DNA from: an uncultured Pelagibacteraceae bacterium
Lineage (GTDB): Bacteria; Pseudomonadota; Alphaproteobacteria; Pelagibacterales; Pelagibacteraceae
Direction of reading: 5' to 3'
Length of the DNA stretch: 64,000 nucleotides
NCBI GenBank assembly: GCA_902563575.1
Contig: CACEXV010000002.1
Coordinates: 30,702-94,701, forward strand
Under the pieces are notes generated by a model. That model was given only the letters and a program-made list of their open reading frames with translations, made no database searches and had not been told where the DNA came from. A program made the position numbers and the translations under genes. Below, one piece after another: positions 1-11,563 of the stretch (the stretch's first letter is position 1; the number at the start of each line of letters is the position of its first letter).

Positions 1-1212
1 TGAAAAAATTAGTATAAATATTCTGAAATATTTGATGTTTATCTTTTTTAAAAACTTCAAAAAAAATAATCCAAGAATTATGAGTGGTGGATATAAAAAA
101 TATAACTGCCTCCAGCCAGAGTAAAGGGTTGAGTTAAATAAAATCACTAATAAAATTGGAGTAATAGTGACCATAAGGAAAAAAATACCAAACATTTCAT
201 AATTCTCTCTCCATAGGTTGTTATTTTTAATTACCTCTATTTGAAATAAATTTCTAAAAAAAATAAAGAATGTATAGATAACTCCAAATATAATAATTAC
301 CGAAAATATAACTGGTGTAGTTAGTAAAAACCAAACAAAAAAGTAATGCCAGGGGGTAAACTCTGCATTTATAAATTTACCAAAATATAATATTTCTCCC
401 TTCCAGGGATAATTTTTAAACTCATTAAAAGCGACTAATAGATTTGAAAATGTATCTTCCCATAAAAACGGCCATAAAAAAATTAAGAAACCAAGAAATA
501 AAAATAAGTACTTAATAGAACTAAAAATTTTAAATTTAGTTTTTGTATTATCTGTGTTGAATAAAAAAAAGAATAAAGTTATTAATGGTAAGTAAATACC
601 TACTATCCTTACTCCGACTGCTAATGACGTAAAAAAAGCAGCTAAAATTATTGATGAATTATTTTTATCCCTTAAAAATTTTATGCTAAACAGGGTCGCA
701 ATAATAAATAAACTCATAAATATTATATCTTTAGGGTTATAAAAACTTTCAGCAAATATTCTTGGTGATAAAATTAAAGATAAACTTCCAATCAGCGACA
801 AAACTTTGTCCTGAAAAATTTGATTACATAAAATAAAAAATACAACAGTTGATATAAAGAACAATATGAAATTTATTAAGTGTCTAAATAAAAAGGCATC
901 TCTCGTATTATCAATGTCAAAAAAAAATTCAAAAAAAGCCAAAGGTAAATCAAAAACCACACCGTACGCTTTGTCTTTATAGTCACTTAGATTTGGTATA
1001 TCGACTACAAATTTTGAGAGATCGGCGTTAATTCCTATTTTTTCAAAAATATACTTTAAAGATACGAAACCATTATCTCTATTTATATTTTCATCAAATG
1101 ATATCCCATAATCTTTGTAAATATTGATCCCGATAATGAAATAAATCAAAAAAATGAAAAAAATTAATAAATTAATTTTAAACTTTTTTTTTGTTTGTTT
1201 TACAGTAATCAT
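1..1212 (-). CDS. Membrane glycosyltransferase-like protein (PMT/ArnT-like), C-terminus off the window
   Basis: An open frame runs on the minus strand from an ATG at 1212-1210 to the left edge without a stop (404 codons visible), so the C-terminus is missing. The translation is a multi-pass membrane protein: a first hydrophobic helix near residues 13-30, then a luminal/periplasmic segment with a YGISFDEN stretch, and many further hydrophobic helices. The segments WPFLWEDTFSN, FTPWHYF and NSTLYSGWRQLYFLYPP resemble those of dolichyl-phosphate-mannose/ArnT-type GT-C glycosyltransferases, which use polyprenyl-phosphate sugars. The acceptor cannot be read from the sequence. It diverges from the SGNH hydrolase with only 24 bp between start codons, which suggests a shared role in surface glycan modification (inference). 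Confidence 0.7.
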   Translation of the reverse strand, partial: MITVKQTKKKFKINLLIFFIFLIYFIIGINIYKDYGISFDENINRDNGFVSLKYIFEKIGINADLSKFVVDIPNLSDYKDKAYGVVFDLPLAFFEFFFDIDNTRDAFLFRHLINFILFFISTVVFFILCNQIFQDKVLSLIGSLSLILSPRIFAESFYNPKDIIFMSLFIIATLFSIKFLRDKNNSSIILAAFFTSLAVGVRIVGIYLPLITLFFFLFNTDNTKTKFKIFSSIKYLFLFLGFLIFLWPFLWEDTFSNLLVAFNEFKNYPWKGEILYFGKFINAEFTPWHYFFVWFLLTTPVIFSVIIIFGVIYTFFIFFRNLFQIEVIKNNNLWRENYEMFGIFFLMVTITPILLVILFNSTLYSGWRQLYFLYPPLIILGLFFLKFLKKINIKYFRIFILIFS

Positions 1213-1236
1213 TTTATTTTGTATTGTTTTTATTGC

Positions 1237-2229
1237 ATGAAATCGACTCTACTATTAAAAAATATTTTAACAACTTTTCTAGGAATTTTTTTATCACTTG
1301 TTGTCATTGAAATTATGCTTCGAATTTTGGGTTATACCCCCTGGCATTACGATAAGTCAAATAATCCCAGTATTTACCGATTTGACAATGAACTTGGCTG
1401 GATATCAAAAAGCGGGAAGTTTAGTATGAGAGTATCAAAGAGTAATAAGGACATATTTGAGATGACAATTGAAAATGATTCTAGCAGAAAGATATACGGA
1501 AATCCTGCTGAAAATAAGATTTTGTTTCTTGGGGGATCTTTCACACAAGGCTGGGGTGTCAATGATAATGAAACATTCGCTAATTATGTGCAGAAAAATT
1601 TTAAAAATTACCAAATTAAAAACTTCGGTCAGGGTGGTTACGGAAGTGTGCAATCTTATTTACTTTTAAAAAGATTATATAATGAAGGTGCTAAACCAAA
1701 ACTTGTAGTCTACTCATTTATTGATCACCATGAATACAGAAATGTTGCTCGAGGGGAATGGCTTAGATTGCTACTAAAATATTCCAATTCGGGTCATGAA
1801 ACCCCTCCCCGAGTTCCATTTGCAACTGTTGGAAAAAATAATTTAATTAATTTTCATGAACCGATTAGTTATCCAATGTTTCCTTTCAGAGAATCTTTGT
1901 CTTTGGTTAATTTTTTAGAGTTCAATTATGCAAAAATTACAACGAAAAGAAGAAAAAAAATGCAAAAAGAGGTTTTGCGTAAATTGTTGCTAGAAATGAA
2001 AAAGATCAGTGATTCTAAAAATTCGGTTTTTTTATTCGTCAATTTAAAATCTGAGATTTCTGAACATGAAAACTTTTTAATAAATCAGCGAATAAATTAT
2101 GTTGATTGTAATATAAAGCTATCTGAGGACACTTTGCTAGACGGAGACTATCATCCCAATGTTAAAGCTCATAAATTATATAGTCGGTGCATTACATCTT
2201 ACTTAAAAAAAAATAATTTACTTTTCTAA
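1237..2229 (+). CDS. SGNH/GDSL-family hydrolase, membrane-anchored
   Basis: 330 aa from the ATG at 1237; an upstream in-frame ATG at 1195 would overlap the divergent gene and adds residues that do not look like family sequence. Residues 9-30 form one hydrophobic helix that probably anchors the protein in the inner membrane. The SGNH blocks are visible: [13 protein letters not shown] with the nucleophile Ser near residue 101, a Gly block in [12 protein letters not shown], and a C-terminal DGDYHPN (D304/H306) that carries the catalytic Asp/His. Such proteins act as esterases or O-acyl modifiers of glycans or lipids; the substrate is unknown. The last 12 bp overlap the end of rpoD on the other strand. 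Confidence 0.75.
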   Translation: MKSTLLLKNILTTFLGIFLSLVVIEIMLRILGYTPWHYDKSNNPSIYRFDNELGWISKSGKFSMRVSKSNKDIFEMTIENDSSRKIYGNPAENKILFLGGSFTQGWGVNDNETFANYVQKNFKNYQIKNFGQGGYGSVQSYLLLKRLYNEGAKPKLVVYSFIDHHEYRNVARGEWLRLLLKYSNSGHETPPRVPFATVGKNNLINFHEPISYPMFPFRESLSLVNFLEFNYAKITTKRRKKMQKEVLRKLLLEMKKISDSKNSVFLFVNLKSEISEHENFLINQRINYVDCNIKLSEDTLLDGDYHPNVKAHKLYSRCITSYLKKNNLLF

Positions 2230-4083
2230 AAAACTTTTTAGTTGTTTTGACCTGCTGGGATGTTTGAGTTTTCTAAGTGCTTTTGCTTCGATTTGTCTAA
2301 TTCTTTCTCTAGTTACGGAAAATTGAAGACCTACCTCCTCTAGAGTATGATCAGTATTCATTCCAATTCCAAATCTCATTCTTAAAACTCTCTCCTCTCT
2401 CGGAGTCAATGATGCTAAAATTTTCGTTGTAGACTCGCTTAAATTAGATTGTATAGCAGTGTCTAAGGGCTGAAGAGCATTTTTATCCTCAATAAAATCT
2501 CCAAGACTACTGTCTTCCTCATCGCCAACTGGGGTTTCTAATGATACAGGCTCTTTAGCAATTTTTAAAACTTTTCTTACTTTCTCTAATGGCATTGCAA
2601 GTTTTTTTGCTAGCTCCTCGGGAGTCGGCTCTCTTCCAAACTCACTCATAATTTGTCTTTGAGTTCTTACAATTTTGTTAATTGTTTCAATCATGTGAAC
2701 TGGTATTCTTATAGTTCTTGCTTGGTCAGCTATGGATCTTGTAATAGCTTGTCTAATCCACCAAGTTGCATATGTTGAAAATTTATAACCTCTTCTGTAC
2801 TCAAATTTATCTACAGCTTTCATCAGTCCAATATTACCTTCCTGAATTAAGTCTAAAAATTGTAGTCCTCTATTGGTATATTTTTTCGCGATAGAAATTA
2901 CCAATCTTAGATTGGCTTCTACCATTTCTTTTTTTGCTATTCGGGACTCTCTTTCACCTTTTTGAATTCTGCTGACTAACTTTTTAAATTCACCCACTGA
3001 CAAGCCAATTTTTTTACTTAACTCTATTAGCCTATCTCTAATTTCATTAAAATCCTTTTTATGTTTTTTGAAGAAACTTTTCCAGGTTTTGTTCTCATTC
3101 AAAAATGTTTCAAATTTGGGATTGATTTCATTTCCTAAATAATATTTTAAAAATTCTTCTCTTGTTATTTTATTTTCCATTGCTAATCTTAGTAAAACTC
3201 CCTCAAGAGAAACTATTTTTTTGTTTTCTTTGTAATGTGCTTGAACAAGCTCTTCTACAACACCTGGTGATAAAGGGAGATTTTTAAAATTATCTATTAA
3301 AGTTGACTGTATTTTTTTAAAATTTTTACTTTTTGATGTCGAAAGCTCTTTTGAGGCGAGCAGTAGTGCTAATTTCTCAGTTTGATATTTAGTTAATTTA
3401 GAATAATTTTTATTTAGGTTATCTAAAATTTTTAAAATTTTAGGCTTTATCTCCTCTTCCATTTTTGCAAGTGAGACATTAAATTCATCCTCGTTGATAT
3501 TTTCTTCCTCAGTTTGTTTCTCTCCTCCCTCTGGGGAGGTCTTTTGATTTAACTTTTCACTAGATTTATTTTTTTTTGACTCTTTTTCGCCTTCTTCCGT
3601 TTCAATATCTTCGTAACTAGAGTCTATATCGATAATATCTCTGACCAAAATCTCCTGTTTTTCAATTTTATCTTTCCACTCTGTGATTTTTTTTCCAACT
3701 ATTGGACTTTGGGTCAAGGCGTTAATCATCACATCTTTACCTGCCTCTATTCTTTTAGCAATTGCAATCTCACCTTCTCTAGATAATAACTCTACTCCTC
3801 CCATCTCCCTTAGATACATTCTTATTGGGTCGTCACTTTTATCTGAAGATTTATCTTCGCTTACTTGCGCCACCTCTTTCTTCTTATGAACTTGATAATC
3901 AGCTTTTTTCTCTACTAAAGTTATTTTGTTATCTGCAATTATAATAAAAGATTTTTCGGTGTTATCACTTGAATTACCTCTTTTACCTAAAGACTTACCC
4001 AGTTCCTCATATGTAATAAAACCTCTTTTTAAACCTTTATCTAAAAGACGCTCGAATGATTTTGTAATTAGTTTATCAGGCAT
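2218..4083 (-). CDS. rpoD: RNA polymerase primary sigma factor (sigma-70)
   Basis: 621 aa, full length for the alphaproteobacterial housekeeping sigma factor. Region 1.1 lies at the N-terminus, region 1.2 starts at [11 protein letters not shown] (about residue 85), followed by a long acidic, Lys/Glu-rich non-conserved region. Region 2 contains [19 protein letters not shown] and [17 protein letters not shown] (-10 recognition). Region 4 contains [21 protein letters not shown], the helix-turn-helix for the -35 box. It follows dnaG with a 53-bp gap, matching the classic dnaG-rpoD macromolecular-synthesis operon. It probably is read both from the upstream yqeY promoter and from a weak internal one. 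The stop overlaps the convergent SGNH gene by 12 bp. Confidence 0.98.
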   Translation of the reverse strand: MPDKLITKSFERLLDKGLKRGFITYEELGKSLGKRGNSSDNTEKSFIIIADNKITLVEKKADYQVHKKKEVAQVSEDKSSDKSDDPIRMYLREMGGVELLSREGEIAIAKRIEAGKDVMINALTQSPIVGKKITEWKDKIEKQEILVRDIIDIDSSYEDIETEEGEKESKKNKSSEKLNQKTSPEGGEKQTEEENINEDEFNVSLAKMEEEIKPKILKILDNLNKNYSKLTKYQTEKLALLLASKELSTSKSKNFKKIQSTLIDNFKNLPLSPGVVEELVQAHYKENKKIVSLEGVLLRLAMENKITREEFLKYYLGNEINPKFETFLNENKTWKSFFKKHKKDFNEIRDRLIELSKKIGLSVGEFKKLVSRIQKGERESRIAKKEMVEANLRLVISIAKKYTNRGLQFLDLIQEGNIGLMKAVDKFEYRRGYKFSTYATWWIRQAITRSIADQARTIRIPVHMIETINKIVRTQRQIMSEFGREPTPEELAKKLAMPLEKVRKVLKIAKEPVSLETPVGDEEDSSLGDFIEDKNALQPLDTAIQSNLSESTTKILASLTPREERVLRMRFGIGMNTDHTLEEVGLQFSVTRERIRQIEAKALRKLKHPSRSKQLKSFLEK

Positions 4084-4097
4084 AATATGAACAGTAG

Positions 4098-4103
4098 AGT
4101 ATA
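4098..4103 (-). promoter_or_regulatory. Possible -10 box of an internal rpoD promoter
   Basis: The dnaG-rpoD gap carries TATACT on the minus strand, 14 bp upstream of the rpoD ATG. I see no good -35 at 16-18 bp. This would give a transcript with almost no leader. Weak evidence. Confidence 0.25.
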
Positions 4104-4136
4104 TATAGTCTTTAAATTTTAAAAATCTATTCTTTT

Positions 4137-5921
4137 TTATTCCCCATTTATCTGACTTTTAAGCTTAACCAGCTCAGAGTATGCATTTTCATCGAAATTT
4201 TCTAATAATTTTTTTTCAAACGACTCAATTTTTTTTTGCTGAAATTCTTTATTATAATCTGAAATCAGCTCGTCAATTATATTGATTATTTCCTGATCAT
4301 TTTTTTTATTGGTTATTAGCCTTACATTAGAATTTGAGTATATATCTTCTATTAATTTTTTATGAGATATACTGAATTTTTCTATTATAATTTCTTTTGA
4401 GCAATTATCAGAAAGTATCAATTTAACTATTTCATTTTTAAAACCCTCGTTATCTTTATTTGAAAAACTAATTTTGCTAATATCTTCAATTCTAGCATGA
4501 GATAACTTGTTAAACTCAATTAACATAAATAAGATGGATAATTCTTTTATTTCTAAATTGTTAAGATTATTTTTTCTTTCTAGAATTTGTTTAGTTTCCT
4601 TTAAGATCTTTTCTTGCTTAAAATTGAAAATTTTTTTTGATCTTTTTAAATTTTGATTTGGTGTAAGTGTCCTGAGTTTATCTAAATAATCCTCGGTTAT
4701 ATATTTTTTCAAAGTTTGGTCTTTAATGTTGTTGCTTAAATTTTTTATATACTTTTCAAATCTTGAAATTTCATAAGGATCGGAAAAGTTCAATTTTTCT
4801 AAACATTTATTCCATACATAATCTTTTATATCTATTTTGTTTTTTATTAATTTCAAAAATTCTTCTCTTCCATTTTTTTTAATAAAATCGTCTGGATCAG
4901 TGGATACTGGCAATGAAGCGAAATAGATATTTTTATTTTCAGAAATATATGGAAAAATATTTTCAGCAATTCTTAGAGAGGCTTTTTGTCCACTTACGTC
5001 ACCGTCTAATGATATTATTGGATTTGAAAAAAACCTCCATACAAGTTCAACTTGATTTTCGGTAAAAGCTGTACCAGAATTAGCAATGACATTCTTAATG
5101 TTATTTTCATACAGGCTTATAACATCCATGTAGCCTTCTACTACAATTACCTCATCCCTTTTGACTCTAAAATTTCTAGCTCTATCAAGATTAAATAATA
5201 TTTTACCCTTTTTATAAAATTCTGTCTCTGGAGAATTTATATACTTTGCTATTTTATCACCTGAAATGATTCTTCCTCCAAATGCGATTGGGTCGTTAGT
5301 CAAATTATTTATAGGAAAAATTATTCTTGAATGAAATCTATTTACAATCTTATTGCTCTTTTCACTTTTATAAAATAAACCTGTCAAATCAATTTCTTCA
5401 TCATTATATTTTTTTTTAAGTATTTCATAAAAATTTTCATTTCGATCAACATAACCAATTTTAAAATCCTTTAGGGTGTTTTTTGTCACTCCTCTTTTTT
5501 CTAAATAAAGCAAAACATTTTTATGTTCGCTCGAAAATAGCTTTTCATGAAAATAGTTTTGAAAATCTTGATAAATATTTTTATACACTTGATATCTTTT
5601 CTCTTTTTTTTCATCGAATTTAGAAAATTTGTACTCTTGCATCCCTGCCTCTGAGGCAAGATGTTTTACTACTTCACCAAATCTCATAGATTTTGTTTTC
5701 ATTAAGAAATCAAAAATATTTCCATGCTCCCCGGTGCTAAAGCAATGATAGAAACCTTTTTCATCACTTACGGTAAATGATGGTGTTTTTTCGTTTTTGA
5801 ATGGAGATAACCCTATGAATTCTTTTCCTCTTTTTTTTAGGTTTACTGTTTTTGCCACAACAGACGAAACCTTTAGTCTTAATTTTATTTCCTCTAAATA
5901 TTCTTTGGGATACTTCATCAT
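4137..5921 (-). CDS. dnaG: DNA primase
   Basis: 594 aa, normal length for DnaG, which makes RNA primers for the replication fork. Order: N-terminal zinc-ribbon-like region (about 34-70), RNA polymerase core with TOPRIM motifs [12 protein letters not shown] and [14 protein letters not shown], and a divergent C-terminal helicase-binding region. In the zinc region, the positions that are C40, H43, C61 and C64 in E. coli are here S39, K42, C60 and T63, so only one ligand survives. The rest of the motif ([11 protein letters not shown] and FYHCF) is intact, so the fold is kept but zinc binding is probably lost. The ATG overlaps the yqeY stop by 4 bp (ATGA), indicating translational coupling. Confidence 0.97.
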   Translation of the reverse strand: MMKYPKEYLEEIKLRLKVSSVVAKTVNLKKRGKEFIGLSPFKNEKTPSFTVSDEKGFYHCFSTGEHGNIFDFLMKTKSMRFGEVVKHLASEAGMQEYKFSKFDEKKEKRYQVYKNIYQDFQNYFHEKLFSSEHKNVLLYLEKRGVTKNTLKDFKIGYVDRNENFYEILKKKYNDEEIDLTGLFYKSEKSNKIVNRFHSRIIFPINNLTNDPIAFGGRIISGDKIAKYINSPETEFYKKGKILFNLDRARNFRVKRDEVIVVEGYMDVISLYENNIKNVIANSGTAFTENQVELVWRFFSNPIISLDGDVSGQKASLRIAENIFPYISENKNIYFASLPVSTDPDDFIKKNGREEFLKLIKNKIDIKDYVWNKCLEKLNFSDPYEISRFEKYIKNLSNNIKDQTLKKYITEDYLDKLRTLTPNQNLKRSKKIFNFKQEKILKETKQILERKNNLNNLEIKELSILFMLIEFNKLSHARIEDISKISFSNKDNEGFKNEIVKLILSDNCSKEIIIEKFSISHKKLIEDIYSNSNVRLITNKKNDQEIINIIDELISDYNKEFQQKKIESFEKKLLENFDENAYSELVKLKSQINGE

Positions 5922-6370
5922 TTTAACAACTCTTTAATAATTTTACTTACTTTCGAAAAATCCAGATTATCACCATGAGATTTTTTTAATGCTCCCATTA
6001 TTTTACCCATATCTTTCATAGATTGAGCGTTTAATTGCTTGATAAGTGTTTCGCATATTTCTTTTGTCTGGGCTTCATCTAGTTGTTTTGGTAAAAATTC
6101 GTTAATGATTTTGATTTCTTTCATCTCTTTGTCGTAGAGATCTTTTCTTCCAGCTTTTTGATATGCCTCACATGAGTCGTTCCTTTGCTTAACCATTTTC
6201 TTAAGTATAGACTTAACATCATTATCTTTTAGGCTTTTCTCTTTGATTTTATTAGCTATTTTTAAATCTTTAATTGCCGATATTATAAGTCTCAAGGTAG
6301 GATAAACTTCTTTATCTTTATTTTTAAGGCTTAGAGACAGCTTTTCTTCTATTTTTTTTTCGAGAGACAT
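5918..6370 (-). CDS. GatB/YqeY domain protein
   Basis: 150 aa, the usual length of stand-alone YqeY proteins. The family shares the tail domain of the amidotransferase subunit GatB, which contacts tRNA, but the role of the short form is not established. Visible family features are LRLIISAIKDLKIA near the N-terminus, the QRNDSCEAYQKAGRKDL segment, and EIKIINEFLPKQL followed by the KDMGKIMGALK block. It is the first gene of the yqeY-dnaG-rpoD operon, an arrangement I know from other alphaproteobacteria, and is divergent from carA across a 120-bp promoter region. Confidence 0.9.
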   Translation of the reverse strand: MSLEKKIEEKLSLSLKNKDKEVYPTLRLIISAIKDLKIANKIKEKSLKDNDVKSILKKMVKQRNDSCEAYQKAGRKDLYDKEMKEIKIINEFLPKQLDEAQTKEICETLIKQLNAQSMKDMGKIMGALKKSHGDNLDFSKVSKIIKELLK

Positions 6371-6392
6371 AATGCAGTTACTTTAATCACAA

Positions 6393-6398
6393 ATTATA
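6393..6398 (-). promoter_or_regulatory. -10 box for the yqeY-dnaG-rpoD operon
   Basis: Perfect TATAAT on the minus strand, 22 bp upstream of the yqeY ATG. At a 17-bp spacing the -35 position reads AAGAAA, which is poor. The predicted leader would be about 15 nt. Confidence 0.5.
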
Positions 6399-6419
6399 TT
6401 TAAAATAAAAAGATCTTTC

Positions 6420-6448
6420 TTGACGATTTTTAAAGTTTTTCATATGTT
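6420..6448 (+). promoter_or_regulatory. carAB promoter
   Basis: TTGACG at 6420-6425 and TATGTT at 6443-6448 are separated by exactly 17 bp, a good sigma-70 promoter. It reads toward carA, leaving a leader of roughly 35 nt before the TTG at 6491. It lies back to back with the yqeY promoter. Confidence 0.55.
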
Positions 6449-6490
6449 TCGCAAAATCATGTTTATAAGTTTTTTACTTTAACTCATGAG

Positions 6491-7684
6491 TTGTATTTGA
6501 AACATTTTGATCAAAATATATACTCACAAAACAATCTTAAAAAGATCAATGGTACTGCTATTTTAGTTCTAGAGAACGGGAAATTTTATAAAGGTTTTGG
6601 TTTAGGGCACGAAGGTTCCGCAACTGGAGAAGTCTGTTTCAATACTTCTATTACTGGCTACCAAGAAATTATTTCAGATCCATCATATGCGGAACAAATA
6701 ATTAATTTTACTTTTCCTCACGTTGGTAACGTAGGAACAAATATTGAGGATCATGAGTCTGATAAAGTTTGGACAAAAGGTATAATTCTAAATACTGAAA
6801 TTACTGATCCCTCTAATTATCGTTCACTTAAACATCTCGATTTGTGGTTAAAAAAAAATAAGATAGTTGGGATTACAGGTATAGATACTAGAAATTTAAC
6901 CAATTTCATAAGGGATAAAGGAGCGCCTAAGGGCACTATATCTTTTTTAAAAAGTGGAGAATTTAATATAAAAAAGATGATAAGTGTTACTAAAAAATGG
7001 AGTGGTTTAAAAAATCTTGATTTAGCTAAAAAGGTTTCAACAAAAAAAAATTATGTGTGGAAAGATTTTAAAACTTGGAAAAAAGGAGAAGGTTTTACAA
7101 AAAATATAAAGAGGTCTTTACATGTTGTAGCTATTGACTACGGAATTAAAAAAAATATTTTAAGATATTTTTCAGATTTTAATTGTAAAGTTACGATTGT
7201 TTCTTGCAAAACAAGTGCTAATGATATTTTAAAGTTAAAACCAAATGGTATTTTTTTATCTAATGGCCCGGGTGACCCTGCGGCTACCGGAAAATACGCT
7301 ATTCCAATTATAAAAAGTTTTATAAAAGTTAATCTACCAATATTTGGAATTTGCCTAGGTCATCAATTGCTAGGTTTGGCTTTAGGTGCGAAAACTAAAA
7401 AGATGAGTTTAGGACATAGAGGTGCTAATCACCCCGTTAAAAATTTAATAAAAGGAAACGTTGAGATAACTAGTCAAAATCATGGATTTGAAATAGTAAA
7501 AAAAAATTTACCAAAAAATATTCAAATTACCCATCAGTCTCTTTTTGATAAAAGTATAGAAGGTATCAAACTTAAATCTAAACCAATTTTTTCTGTGCAA
7601 TACCATCCTGAATCGAATCCAGGGCCTCAAGATAGTGTCTATTTATTTGATGAGTTTATTAAAAGTATGAAAAAAAATGCCTAA
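6491..7684 (+). CDS. carA: Carbamoyl-phosphate synthase small subunit
   Basis: 397 aa. Glutaminase subunit that delivers ammonia to CarB for carbamoyl phosphate, the precursor of arginine and pyrimidines. The N-terminal CarA domain begins at [17 protein letters not shown] and includes [16 protein letters not shown]. The C-terminal class I glutamine amidotransferase domain has SNGPGDP, the nucleophile Cys in FGICLGHQ (about residue 284), and the His/Glu pair in [11 protein letters not shown]. No ATG lies between the stop of the previous frame and the conserved region, so the start is taken as the TTG at 6491, about 20 residues before conserved sequence. The last 8 bp overlap carB. Confidence 0.97.
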   Translation: MYLKHFDQNIYSQNNLKKINGTAILVLENGKFYKGFGLGHEGSATGEVCFNTSITGYQEIISDPSYAEQIINFTFPHVGNVGTNIEDHESDKVWTKGIILNTEITDPSNYRSLKHLDLWLKKNKIVGITGIDTRNLTNFIRDKGAPKGTISFLKSGEFNIKKMISVTKKWSGLKNLDLAKKVSTKKNYVWKDFKTWKKGEGFTKNIKRSLHVVAIDYGIKKNILRYFSDFNCKVTIVSCKTSANDILKLKPNGIFLSNGPGDPAATGKYAIPIIKSFIKVNLPIFGICLGHQLLGLALGAKTKKMSLGHRGANHPVKNLIKGNVEITSQNHGFEIVKKNLPKNIQITHQSLFDKSIEGIKLKSKPIFSVQYHPESNPGPQDSVYLFDEFIKSMKKNA

Positions 7685-10600
7685 AAGAAAAGATATTAAA
7701 AAAATTTTAGTTGTTGGCGCTGGTCCAATTGTTATTGGTCAAGCATGTGAATTTGATTATTCTGGTACACAAGCTTGCAAAGCTTTAAAAGATGAAGGGT
7801 ATAAAGTGATTTTAATTAATTCTAATCCAGCAACGATTATGACAGATCCTAACGTTGCTGATAAAACTTATATCGAACCTATAACACTGGAAGTTCTTGA
7901 GAAAATTCTTATCAAAGAAAAACCTGATGCTATTTTACCAACAATGGGAGGGCAAACCGCTTTAAATTTGGCAATGGAGGCAGAGAAAAAAGGGATACTC
8001 AAAAAATATAAAATTGAATTAATAGGTGCAAACTCAAAAGCAATTTCAAATGCTGAAGATAGGAAAAAGTTTAGGAAAAATATGCTTCAAATTGGTTTGG
8101 ATTTACCAAAATCAAAAATAGTAAATAATTTTAATCAGGCTAGAAAAGTTTTAAAACAAATTGGATTACCTGCAATTATAAGGCCAGCATTTACTTTAGG
8201 TGGCCTTGGAGGTGGAATAGCTAAAAACAAAAAAGAATTTTTCAAAATAGTAAAAGAAGGTCTGAATGAGTCACCTGTAAGTCAGATTTTGGTTGAAGAG
8301 TGTTTGCAGGGTTGGAAAGAGTTTGAAATGGAAGTGGTGCGGGACAAAAAAGACAATTGTATAATAATTTGCTCAATTGAAAATTTAGATCCGATGGGAA
8401 TTCACACAGGAGACTCAGTCACTATTGCTCCTGCACTAACATTGACTGACAAAGAATATCAAGTAATGAGAAACGCATCGATAGCTTGTTTAAGAAAAAT
8501 TGGTGTAGAAACTGGGGGGTCAAATGTTCAATTTGCCATAAATCCTAAAAATGGAAGAATGGTAATTATTGAAATGAACCCAAGAGTTTCGAGATCTTCG
8601 GCTTTGGCGTCAAAAGCTACTGGTTTTCCTATTGCAAAAGTAGCTGCAAAATTAGCAATTGGATATACTCTTGATGAATTAAAAAATGAGATAACAAAAG
8701 TTACCCCCGCCTCCTTTGAGCCAACGATTGATTATGTTGTAACTAAAATTCCCAGATTTACTTTTGAAAAATTTTCAGCTTCAGCTGCGATTTTAGGCAC
8801 TTCTATGAAATCTGTTGGTGAAGCAATGGCTATAGGTAGGAATTTTAAAGAATCATTACAAAAAGCTTTGGTTTCTCTTGAAACAGGTTTTTCAGGCTTG
8901 GATCAAATATTTAACTTAAATGTTAAACAGATTGAAAAGAAACTTAAAGAGAATATCCCAAATAAAATTTTACTAGTTGGAGAGGCATTTAGGAAGAAAA
9001 TTAAATTAACTAAAATTCACAAACTTTCGAAAATTGATCCTTGGTTTTTAAATCAGATAAAAGAAATTATTGAAACCGAAGCAAAAATTAAGAGAAACGG
9101 TTTACCTAGAACTTTCAATGGATTAAATTATATAAAATCTATAGGTTTTTCGGATAAAAAATTATCAGAACTTACAGGTACTTCTGAGAAATTAATTAGG
9201 AAGAGAAGAGTTGATTTAAAAGTTTTACCCGTTTACAAAAAAGTAGACACTTGTGCTGCCGAATTTAAATCCTTTACTCCCTATATGTACTCAACCTATC
9301 AAAGAAGTTTTTCCCTGAAATCTGAATGTGAAGCTAATCCTTCAGGGAGAAAAAAAATTATTATTCTTGGTGGAGGACCAAATAGGATTGGTCAGGGTAT
9401 AGAGTTTGATTACTGTTGCTGTCAAGCCAGTTTTGCTCTCAAAGAAGCTAAGTATGAAACTATAATGGTTAATTGCAATCCAGAGACAGTTTCAACGGAT
9501 TACGATACAAGTGATAGATTATATTTTGAGCCTTTAATCGGTGAATATGTTTTTAATATTATTAATAGGGAAAAGTCTAAAGGTGTTTTAAAAGGAGTTA
9601 TCACTCAATTTGGTGGACAAACTCCAATTAAACTCGCAAAATTTTTACACGATAATAAAATTCCAATATTAGGAACTCAGTATTCATCAATTGACCTTGC
9701 GGAAGATAGAGATAGATTTAGAAAACTTTTGAATAGATTAAATTTAAAGCAAGCTGACAGCGGCATCGCAAAAACATTTCCTCAAGCTATTAAAATCGCA
9801 GAGAAAATTGGTTTACCTTTAATGGTTAGACCATCATATGTATTGGGTGGAAGAGCCATGGAAATAGTTTACGAAAAAAGACAGCTTAAAGAATTTGTAA
9901 AGGAAGCATTTAAGGTGGCAGAAAAAAATCCAATTCTCATTGATAAATTTATCGATAACGCAATGGAAGTAGATGTTGATGCAATATCAGATGGTAAAAA
10001 TGTTTTCGTAGCTGGTATTATGCAACATATTGAAGAAGCTGGGATACATTCAGGTGACTCGGCATGTAGTTTACCGCCTGTATCTATAAAACCTTTTTTA
10101 TTGAAAGAAATAGAAAATCAAACAAGAAAGTTGGCTTTGGCACTAAGAGTTAGAGGTTTTATGAACGTGCAATATGCTATCAAAAATGATTTGATTTACG
10201 TGATAGAAGTTAATCCTAGAGCAAGTAGAACGGTCCCATTTGTATCAAAGGCAAAAAATTTACCTTTGGCCAAGATAGCCTCAAGAGTTATGGCTGGAGA
10301 AAAAATATCTAAATTTAATTTGAGAAGTAAAACAAAAAATATGTTTGCTGTGAAAGAGGCGGTCTTTCCATTCAATAAATTTCCTAACAGCGATCTTTTG
10401 CTTGGACCTGAAATGAAATCTACAGGTGAAGTTATGGGTTTTGATAGAAATTTTGGTATGGCATTTGCAAAAAGTCAGATTGCAGCCTCAAATTCATTAC
10501 CTAAAAAAGGTTTGGCTTTTATATCTTTAAAAAATAGTCATAAAGTAGAGGGAGTTCAATTGGCGAAACAATTAATAAAATTGAATTTCAAACTTTGTGG

Positions 10601-10901
10601 CACTGGAGGTACTGCAGATTTCATAAATCAGCACGGAATTGAATGTAAAAAAATAAACAAAGTGAACCAAGGATCTCCACATATTGTAGATGTGCTTAAT
10701 GCAAAAAAAATTGCTTTGGTGATTAATACAGGAGGCGGAAATAGTGAAAATCAACTCAGTGATGCCGTAGCTTTGAGAAGGGCTACTCTGGCGAACAAAG
10801 TTCCTTATTGTACTAACATGTCAACCGCAAAAGTTTGTTTGGAAGGAATAAAGTCTTTAAAATTTAAAACTATAAATGTTACTTCGCTACAAGATATTTA
10901 A
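7677..10901 (+). CDS. carB: Carbamoyl-phosphate synthase large subunit
   Basis: 1074 aa, full length. Two homologous ATP-grasp halves, each opening with a nucleotide-binding segment ([19 protein letters not shown] at residue 11 and [19 protein letters not shown] near 562), and each with a carboxylate/ATP motif ([18 protein letters not shown] and [18 protein letters not shown]). The C-terminal MGS-like domain, about residues 940-1074, is the usual allosteric region. With CarA it makes carbamoyl phosphate from glutamine, bicarbonate and two ATP. The 8-bp overlap with carA implies coupled translation. The stop codon TAA shares the tetranucleotide TTAA (10898-10901) with the stop of the convergent oxygenase gene. 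Confidence 0.98.
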   Translation: MPKRKDIKKILVVGAGPIVIGQACEFDYSGTQACKALKDEGYKVILINSNPATIMTDPNVADKTYIEPITLEVLEKILIKEKPDAILPTMGGQTALNLAMEAEKKGILKKYKIELIGANSKAISNAEDRKKFRKNMLQIGLDLPKSKIVNNFNQARKVLKQIGLPAIIRPAFTLGGLGGGIAKNKKEFFKIVKEGLNESPVSQILVEECLQGWKEFEMEVVRDKKDNCIIICSIENLDPMGIHTGDSVTIAPALTLTDKEYQVMRNASIACLRKIGVETGGSNVQFAINPKNGRMVIIEMNPRVSRSSALASKATGFPIAKVAAKLAIGYTLDELKNEITKVTPASFEPTIDYVVTKIPRFTFEKFSASAAILGTSMKSVGEAMAIGRNFKESLQKALVSLETGFSGLDQIFNLNVKQIEKKLKENIPNKILLVGEAFRKKIKLTKIHKLSKIDPWFLNQIKEIIETEAKIKRNGLPRTFNGLNYIKSIGFSDKKLSELTGTSEKLIRKRRVDLKVLPVYKKVDTCAAEFKSFTPYMYSTYQRSFSLKSECEANPSGRKKIIILGGGPNRIGQGIEFDYCCCQASFALKEAKYETIMVNCNPETVSTDYDTSDRLYFEPLIGEYVFNIINREKSKGVLKGVITQFGGQTPIKLAKFLHDNKIPILGTQYSSIDLAEDRDRFRKLLNRLNLKQADSGIAKTFPQAIKIAEKIGLPLMVRPSYVLGGRAMEIVYEKRQLKEFVKEAFKVAEKNPILIDKFIDNAMEVDVDAISDGKNVFVAGIMQHIEEAGIHSGDSACSLPPVSIKPFLLKEIENQTRKLALALRVRGFMNVQYAIKNDLIYVIEVNPRASRTVPFVSKAKNLPLAKIASRVMAGEKISKFNLRSKTKNMFAVKEAVFPFNKFPNSDLLLGPEMKSTGEVMGFDRNFGMAFAKSQIAASNSLPKKGLAFISLKNSHKVEGVQLAKQLIKLNFKLCGTGGTADFINQHGIECKKINKVNQGSPHIVDVLNAKKIALVINTGGGNSENQLSDAVALRRATLANKVPYCTNMSTAKVCLEGIKSLKFKTINVTSLQDI

Positions 10902-11563
10902 TTATTAACTTTCCAATCAGTCTTGAAAGTTACATAATTAATTTGAATACATCTTCTCTCTTTTTTAATCTCCTTTTTCTCCATCCCATGCCATGTGTTT
11001 GGTCCACTAGTGAAAAAGTATCCATAGTTGTGTTTGTAAGGAACTGTTTTTACCTTTTTTAATTTTTCGTCATAAAAATCTGTCCCTAAGTTTTCTGACT
11101 CATTATGTAAATTTACAAAAACAATTGAAGACATTAATTTTTCCTCAATATCGCAATGAGGTTTTAACCAAAAACCTTCTCTATCACAAATTACTTCAAG
11201 TCTAACAAAAGAGTTACTTAGGTCTTTTCCTATCAATGATCCTATTTTTTTATAAACCTCTGGCGATCTCAATTCGTCAATAAATTTTGTTAAATTGGGA
11301 AATTGATTAGAGTTTTTTTTAGTTACATAACATCTTAGTTTTTTTGCTTTACCACCATCTTTAATTCCTGCACGAAAATTTCCCTCACCTCCGTCCAAAG
11401 CCCTCGTGCCATCATAATCAAGATTTTCTTTTCTTGGGTCAGCTATTTCAGCATTACAAATCTCATTGATAGCTTTTTGTGTTAACGGCTGATTTATCTC
11501 AAAATGCTTAAAAGGATCTTTAAATAATTTTGTTCTAGTTTCTAATGACTTAAATAATTCCAT
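10898..11563 (-). CDS. 2-oxoglutarate/Fe(II)-dependent oxygenase-like protein
   Basis: 221 aa, cytosolic. The facial-triad pattern is visible: H-C-D in [11 protein letters not shown] (about residue 137-139), a distal His in GPNTWHGME, and an Arg in [11 protein letters not shown] that could bind the 2-oxoglutarate carboxylate. Between them are strands typical of the double-stranded beta-helix ([18 protein letters not shown]). The substrate is not evident. It overlaps the upstream ELM1-like gene by 14 bp and is probably co-transcribed with it, so a role in glycan or surface modification is possible (inference only). Confidence 0.7.
   Translation of the reverse strand: MELFKSLETRTKLFKDPFKHFEINQPLTQKAINEICNAEIADPRKENLDYDGTRALDGGEGNFRAGIKDGGKAKKLRCYVTKKNSNQFPNLTKFIDELRSPEVYKKIGSLIGKDLSNSFVRLEVICDREGFWLKPHCDIEEKLMSSIVFVNLHNESENLGTDFYDEKLKKVKTVPYKHNYGYFFTSGPNTWHGMEKKEIKKERRCIQINYVTFKTDWKVNN

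Noticed and set aside
1195..1236. Upstream ATG extending the SGNH hydrolase
   Set aside because: It would overlap the divergent glycosyltransferase start and adds 14 residues unlike family members.
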